Shown: positions 6,941 to 10,191 of the stretch, piece after piece
Numbering within the stretch: position 1 is the stretch's first letter
How the letters are laid out: every line of letters starts with the position of its first letter
DNA from: DATEMK01 sp035275625
Lineage (GTDB): Bacteria > Bacteroidota > Bacteroidia > AKYH767-A > OLB10
Assembly: GCA_035275625.1 (NCBI GenBank)
Contig: DATEMK010000431.1
Coordinates: forward strand, 1 to 10,191
Direction: 5' to 3'
Length of the DNA stretch: 10,191 nt
Notes under the pieces: generated by a model
What the model saw: the letters and a program-made list of their open reading frames with translations, nothing else
Databases searched by the model: none
What the model was told of the DNA's origin: nothing
Made by a program: the position numbers and the translations under genes

Positions 6941-6948
6941 TACATTTG
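6941..6948 (+). promoter_or_regulatory. Bacteroidota -7-type promoter box for lpxK
   Basis: TACATTTG fits the consensus TAnnTTTG exactly. Transcription would start about 5-8 bases downstream, at or next to base 6955, where the heptamer array begins. A good -33 TTTG is not seen at the right spacing; the nearest TTTG (6902-6905) is too far. It lies 94 bases before the lpxK ATG. Confidence 0.45.
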
Positions 6949-6954
6949 GCGGAA

Positions 6955-6996
6955 TTTGAAGTTTAAGGTTTGAAGTTTAAGGTTTAAAGTTCAAAA
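6955..6996 (+). repeat. Heptamer tandem array, block A (TTTRARG), in the leader of lpxK
   Basis: Six contiguous 7-base units: TTTGAAG, TTTAAGG, TTTGAAG, TTTAAGG, TTTAAAG, TTCAAAA. The first four are two perfect copies of a 14-base dimer (6955-6968 and 6969-6982). It is followed by a 3-base spacer and then block B. Confidence 0.88.
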
Positions 6997-6999
6997 GTA

Positions 7000-7037
7000 A
7001 TTGTAAATCGTACATCGTACATCCCATATCGTACATC
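7000..7037 (+). repeat. Heptamer tandem array, block B (consensus ATYGTAM), in the leader of lpxK
   Basis: Units in perfect 7-base phase: ATTGTAA (7000-7006), ATCGTAC (7007-7013), ATCGTAC (7014-7020), ATCCCAT (7021-7027, decayed), ATCGTAC (7028-7034), then partial ATC (7035-7037). The lpxK ATG follows 5 bases later. The unit sequence, count (five plus ATC) and orientation match block B in front of the O-methyltransferase gene at 3166-3203. Confidence 0.88.
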
Positions 7038-7042
7038 CTTTC

Positions 7043-8095
7043 ATGCACATCAGAAAATTACTTCTTCCTTTTTCATGGCTCTATGGCATTGTAACAGGAG
7101 CAAGGAATTTTTTTTATGATAAAGGGATTCTTGCTTCCCGGCAATTTGAGGTTCCTGTAATTTGCGTGGGAAATCTGAGCACTGGCGGAACCGGTAAAAC
7201 TCCGCACGTGGAATATATAATTCAGCTTCTGAAAAACAATTTTGTTTTAGCAACTTTGAGCAGGGGATACGGCAGAAATACTACGGGATTTGTTATTGCA
7301 AAACCAAATATGACGAGTGAAATTTTAGGTGATGAGCCGGCACAATATGCTTTAAAATTTCCTGATGCAATTGTTGCAGTCGGTGAAAACAGGGTGGATG
7401 CAATTGAAAACCTTTTATCAGAATTTCCGGGTGTTGATGCAATTATTATGGATGATGGATTTCAGCATCGTTCCGTTAAACCCGGGTTAAGCATTTTGCT
7501 GACAGATTATTCCTTATTGTTTTCAAAAGATTTTTTGCTTCCCGCAGGAGATCTTCGTGAAAATAAAAACGGTTATAAAAGGGCGGACTTGATTGTTGTT
7601 ACCAAGTGCCCTTTATTATCCGAAACTGTAAAACAAAATATTATTTCAGAGATTTCTCCTTTGAACGAACAGCAGGTTTTATTTTCTCATTTGGTTTATG
7701 ATGCGCTAATTCCGTTTAAAAATGAAAATGATGAAATAAATATTCATCAATTAAAAGGGTATGAAGTTTTTCTGTTAACGGGAATTGCAAATCCACAAAG
7801 CTTAATTGCATTTTTAAAAGAGAAGGTTTCTCAATTGCATTTATTGAAATTTCAGGATCACCATGATTTTACAAAGAAGGACCTGGTGACAGTGAGGAAA
7901 AAATTTGATAATATTGTCGCTGAGAAAAAAATTATTATTACCACTGAAAAAGATTTCACAAGATTAAAGAAAGAAAACCTGAAAGAACTGGTTCGCGGCC
8001 TGCCTTTTTATTATGTTCCTGTGAAAGTTGAATTTGACGGGGAGGATAAAAAAATATTTGATAAAAAAATTTTAAGTTATGTTGGAAAAAATTAA
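7043..8095 (+). CDS. lpxK: Tetraacyldisaccharide 4'-kinase (LpxK)
   Basis: 350 residues, normal for LpxK. It phosphorylates the 4' position of tetraacyldisaccharide-1-phosphate with ATP to make lipid IVA, the sixth step of lipid A synthesis, at the inner face of the inner membrane. Seen in the sequence: a hydrophobic, membrane-facing N-terminal helix (5-26); the Walker A loop 'GNLSTGGTGKTP' (43-54); 'SRGYGR' (73-78); 'GDEP' (96-99); the Walker B-like catalytic 'DDGFQHR' (137-143); 'LLPAGDLRE' (165-173); and the C-lobe motifs 'FQDHHDF' (270-276) and 'TTEKD' (300-304). All key motifs are intact. The 3' end overlaps the purine nucleoside phosphorylase start by 17 bases in another frame, so the two are co-transcribed. 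Upstream is a heptamer-array leader with a promoter-like box. Confidence 0.97.
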   Translation: MHIRKLLLPFSWLYGIVTGARNFFYDKGILASRQFEVPVICVGNLSTGGTGKTPHVEYIIQLLKNNFVLATLSRGYGRNTTGFVIAKPNMTSEILGDEPAQYALKFPDAIVAVGENRVDAIENLLSEFPGVDAIIMDDGFQHRSVKPGLSILLTDYSLLFSKDFLLPAGDLRENKNGYKRADLIVVTKCPLLSETVKQNIISEISPLNEQQVLFSHLVYDALIPFKNENDEINIHQLKGYEVFLLTGIANPQSLIAFLKEKVSQLHLLKFQDHHDFTKKDLVTVRKKFDNIVAEKKIIITTEKDFTRLKKENLKELVRGLPFYYVPVKVEFDGEDKKIFDKKILSYVGKN

Positions 8096-8888
8096 AGAGA
8101 CGGCACAATTCATCTCCGAAAAAACAAATTTCAAGCCCGAAGCAGGGATTATCCTCGGAAGCGGATTGGGCGGACTGGTAAATAAAATTAATGTCGCGCA
8201 TTCGCTTTCTTATTCAGAAATAAAAAACTTCCCGGTTTCAACAGTGCAGGGACATGGCAGCAAACTCATATTCGGAACATTGAATGGAATAAAAATAGTT
8301 GCCATGCAGGGAAGGTTTCATTTCTATGAAGGATATTCCATGCAGGATGTTACTTTTCCTGTAAGGGTGATGAAATTGTTAGGGATTAAGAAACTTATTT
8401 TATCTAATGCCAGCGGTGGCATGAATGCAAATTTTAAAGTGGGTGATCTGATGATCATTGATGACCATATCAATTTAATGGGAGTAAATCCGTTGATCGG
8501 AAAAAATATGGATGAACTGGGTCCGCGTTTTCCCGATATGAGCGAACCGTATGATAAGACCATGATTAAACAGGCAAAAGAAATTGCCGCTAAAAATAAT
8601 TTCAGGTGCCATACAGGGGTATATGCAGCCGTTACCGGCCCGACTTATGAAACGCGGGCTGAATATAAATACATTCATACCATAGGCGCTGATGCTGTGG
8701 GAATGTCCACCGTACCCGAAGCGATTGTGGCAAGGCACATGAGCCTTCCCTGTTTTGCTATTTCAATCATAACAGACATGGGAGGCAGTGATACCCCGGA
8801 AATTATCACGCATGAAGAAGTTTTGAAAGTTGCTTCGGCTGCTGAAGAAAAAATGACTCAGCTCATCAGTGAGCTTATTACAAAATAA
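8079..8888 (+). CDS. punA: Purine nucleoside phosphorylase, trimeric (PunA/family I) type
   Basis: 269 residues. It splits purine nucleosides with phosphate into base and (deoxy)ribose-1-phosphate for purine salvage in the cytoplasm. Family I motifs are intact: 'GSGLGG' phosphate loop (27-32), 'GHGSKL' (58-63), 'GRFHFYEGYSM' (78-88), 'SNASGGMN' (109-116), 'GPTYETRAEY' (187-196, with the base-contacting E191, equal to human E201) and 'VGMSTVPE' (207-214). The position of human Asn243, which reads the purine 6-substituent, is Asp here (D233, codon 8775-8777, in 'ISIITDMGG'). Asp at this site is the state seen in 6-aminopurine-accepting relatives, so substrate preference may differ from a strict inosine/guanosine enzyme. 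The gene starts inside the lpxK 3' end. The symbol is by family resemblance. Confidence 0.95.
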   Translation: MLEKIKETAQFISEKTNFKPEAGIILGSGLGGLVNKINVAHSLSYSEIKNFPVSTVQGHGSKLIFGTLNGIKIVAMQGRFHFYEGYSMQDVTFPVRVMKLLGIKKLILSNASGGMNANFKVGDLMIIDDHINLMGVNPLIGKNMDELGPRFPDMSEPYDKTMIKQAKEIAAKNNFRCHTGVYAAVTGPTYETRAEYKYIHTIGADAVGMSTVPEAIVARHMSLPCFAISIITDMGGSDTPEIITHEEVLKVASAAEEKMTQLISELITK

Positions 8889-8924
8889 TGACAGCTGATT
8901 TTAATACACATTAAAAAATTATTG

Positions 8925-8932
8925 TAATTTAG
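8925..8932 (+). promoter_or_regulatory. Weak -7-like promoter box before the choice-of-anchor B gene
   Basis: TAATTTAG matches TAnnTTTG at all but one fixed position and lies 43 bases before the ATG at 8976, followed by TTGCA. A TTTTAAT at 8899-8905 is at about the right distance for a -33 element but does not match TTTG. The same TTTTAAT also forms a 7-bp AT-only hairpin with 8910-8916. Confidence 0.25.
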
Positions 8933-8975
8933 TTGCAGAATTAAATTTCAACGATCCATACAAAACCAATATCTC

Positions 8976-10191
8976 ATGAAAAAAACTTCTACAAAAATTA
9001 TTTTACTTGCTCAATTAATTTTTTGTTTGTGCAACGTTCAAAAAATAAACGCGCAAACGTATGATGCGCTTAATATTTCTTTGCTTGGCCGTTTTAATGA
9101 CACTACGTATATTGCCAACAACTGGGTGAACTCCAAATATGCAGGCTGCTGGGGCTGGTATAATCCTGCCGACAATAAAGAATATGCAATTGTGGGCGGA
9201 AGCAACGGCACTTATTTTATTGAAATCACAAATCCGGCCACACCTGTTGTGCGTGATTACATTCCGGGAATCCAGGTAAATTGCGTGTGGCGGGAAATCA
9301 AGACTTACCAGAATTATTGCTATATAGTGAGCGATGATACTCCTCCCAATGGCTTGCAGATTGCGGATATGTCCTATCTTCCGGATTCTGTTCATGTGGT
9401 GCACAGCGGAAACAGCATAATTGAACAATGTCACACCATTTTTGTGGACGGAAATAAACTCTATGGCGGTTATGTCCGCGGAGGAGTTGTAGGATTTAGT
9501 GCTTCGATGGCAGTTTTCAGTCTTGCAAATCCTGCTGCCCCGTCTTTATTGCGAAAGCTGGACCAGGATGATCCTACCATCGGGCTGGTTCATGATATGT
9601 TTGTACGGAATGATACGGTGTATGCTTCCTGCGGTTTTGACGGCTTGTTTCTGTATAAATTCAATACCGCAAACAATACATTCAGCGCGCTTGCCAATCT
9701 TACTTCATATCCCGACCAGGGATACAATCATTCGGGTTCGCTGACCGATGATGGCAATACATTTATTTTTATGGATGAAGTTCCTGACGGGATGGCTATA
9801 AAATCCCTGGATGTTTCAGACATTGCAAACCCTAATGTTGTAGCCACTTTCAGAAGCAGCATTGGTGATACTCCGCACAATCCTTTTGTCATTGGCAATA
9901 ATTATGTGGTGTGTGCCAATTACCAGGACGGTATCCAGGTGTATGACATCAGCGATCCTGTAAACCCTCTAAGAACAGGGTACTTTGATACACACTGGCA
10001 AACGACCATCAGCGATACGATGTGGAGTTATCTCGGATGCTGGGGCGCTTATCCTTATCTGCCAAGCGGCAATTTAATTGCTATTGATATGCAAAACGGC
10101 CTGTATGTATTGAATGCAGCATCGGCATTGGGAATTCCTCAAAGTCCTGCCGCTCCTCAGAATGCTGCAAACATTTATTATGACGGAAGCA
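8976..10191 (+). CDS. Secreted choice-of-anchor B family / LVIVD-repeat beta-propeller protein (3' end missing)
   Basis: The frame is open from ATG 8976 to the window edge; 405 residues are visible. A signal peptide ends at 'KINA-QT' (cleavage after A26). The body matches the choice-of-anchor B family pattern (TIGR04312 type): 'AGCWGWYNP..KEYAIVGGSNGTYFIEITNPATP' near the start and 'LGCWGAYPYLPSGNLIAID' near the end. Seven repeats of the form G-hydrophobic-x-hydrophobic-x-D/L-hydrophobic-x-NP..P are visible: near 79, 126, 178, 223, 274, 319 and 375, suggesting a seven-bladed beta-propeller. Histidines sit at similar strand positions (H153, H206, H252, H301). The family is secreted, and its members carry different C-terminal anchors; a T9SS sorting domain is expected beyond the window but is not seen. 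Ligand and function are unknown. Confidence 0.9.
   Translation, partial: MKKTSTKIILLAQLIFCLCNVQKINAQTYDALNISLLGRFNDTTYIANNWVNSKYAGCWGWYNPADNKEYAIVGGSNGTYFIEITNPATPVVRDYIPGIQVNCVWREIKTYQNYCYIVSDDTPPNGLQIADMSYLPDSVHVVHSGNSIIEQCHTIFVDGNKLYGGYVRGGVVGFSASMAVFSLANPAAPSLLRKLDQDDPTIGLVHDMFVRNDTVYASCGFDGLFLYKFNTANNTFSALANLTSYPDQGYNHSGSLTDDGNTFIFMDEVPDGMAIKSLDVSDIANPNVVATFRSSIGDTPHNPFVIGNNYVVCANYQDGIQVYDISDPVNPLRTGYFDTHWQTTISDTMWSYLGCWGAYPYLPSGNLIAIDMQNGLYVLNAASALGIPQSPAAPQNAANIYYDGS

Noticed and set aside
6955..7037. CRISPR or REP/BIME interpretation of the short arrays
   Set aside because: Units of 7-8 bases without unique spacers are not CRISPR, and the units are not palindromic as REP elements are.
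8899..8916. Terminator after the purine nucleoside phosphorylase gene
   Set aside because: The TTTTAAT / ATTAAAA stem is perfect but AT-only and has no following U-tract, so it is not convincing.
9015..9434. Minus-strand open frame of 139 codons
   Set aside because: It lies wholly inside the choice-of-anchor B gene, whose own frame is open for 405 codons with a signal peptide and family motifs. The minus-strand product has no recognisable domain.

Overview
The window looks like chromosomal DNA from a member of the Bacteroidota (Bacteroidetes). Four things point there: a type IX secretion (T9SS) type A C-terminal sorting domain on the first gene, a signal peptide ending in NAQ-T on the last gene, a lipid A gene (lpxK) that implies a Gram-negative envelope, and AT-rich promoter-like TAnnTTTG boxes with no obvious Shine-Dalgarno sequences. 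The genus cannot be told from this sequence. I see no phage, IS element, CRISPR array, tRNA or rRNA, and no gene-free stretch longer than about 150 bases.

Left part (1-2498, + strand): the 3' end of a large secreted protein with a paired EF-hand (dockerin-like) module, a cohesin-like beta domain and a T9SS sorting domain. Two tandem, clearly paralogous DinB-superfamily proteins follow, each with the three-histidine metal site intact.

Middle part (2521-6894, - strand): reading in the direction of transcription, a Nif3/YqfO-type dinuclear-metal protein is followed 37 bases later by a coiled-coil C4 zinc-ribbon protein (COG1579 type), and that pair ends at a strong intrinsic terminator. Then comes a signal-peptide-bearing TPR protein, followed after 76 bases by a class I metal-dependent O-methyltransferase.

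Right part (7043-10191, + strand): lpxK (tetraacyldisaccharide 4'-kinase) overlaps a trimeric-type purine nucleoside phosphorylase by 17 bases. A secreted 'choice-of-anchor B'/LVIVD-repeat protein then runs off the end of the window; this gene is open to the edge, with at least 405 residues visible.

The most unusual feature is not a gene. Three gene leaders carry short, degenerate, exactly phased tandem arrays. The leaders of the O-methyltransferase gene and of lpxK each carry a two-block array with a period of 7 bases. The block next to the start codon has the same consensus (ATYGTAM) and the same sense orientation in both, and ends in ATC 3-5 bases before ATG. The TPR gene leader carries an array with a period of 8 bases (GGTAATTR). 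In front of lpxK a TACATTTG box lies 7 bases before the array, so the array would form most of the 5' untranslated leader. I know of no named element with this architecture.
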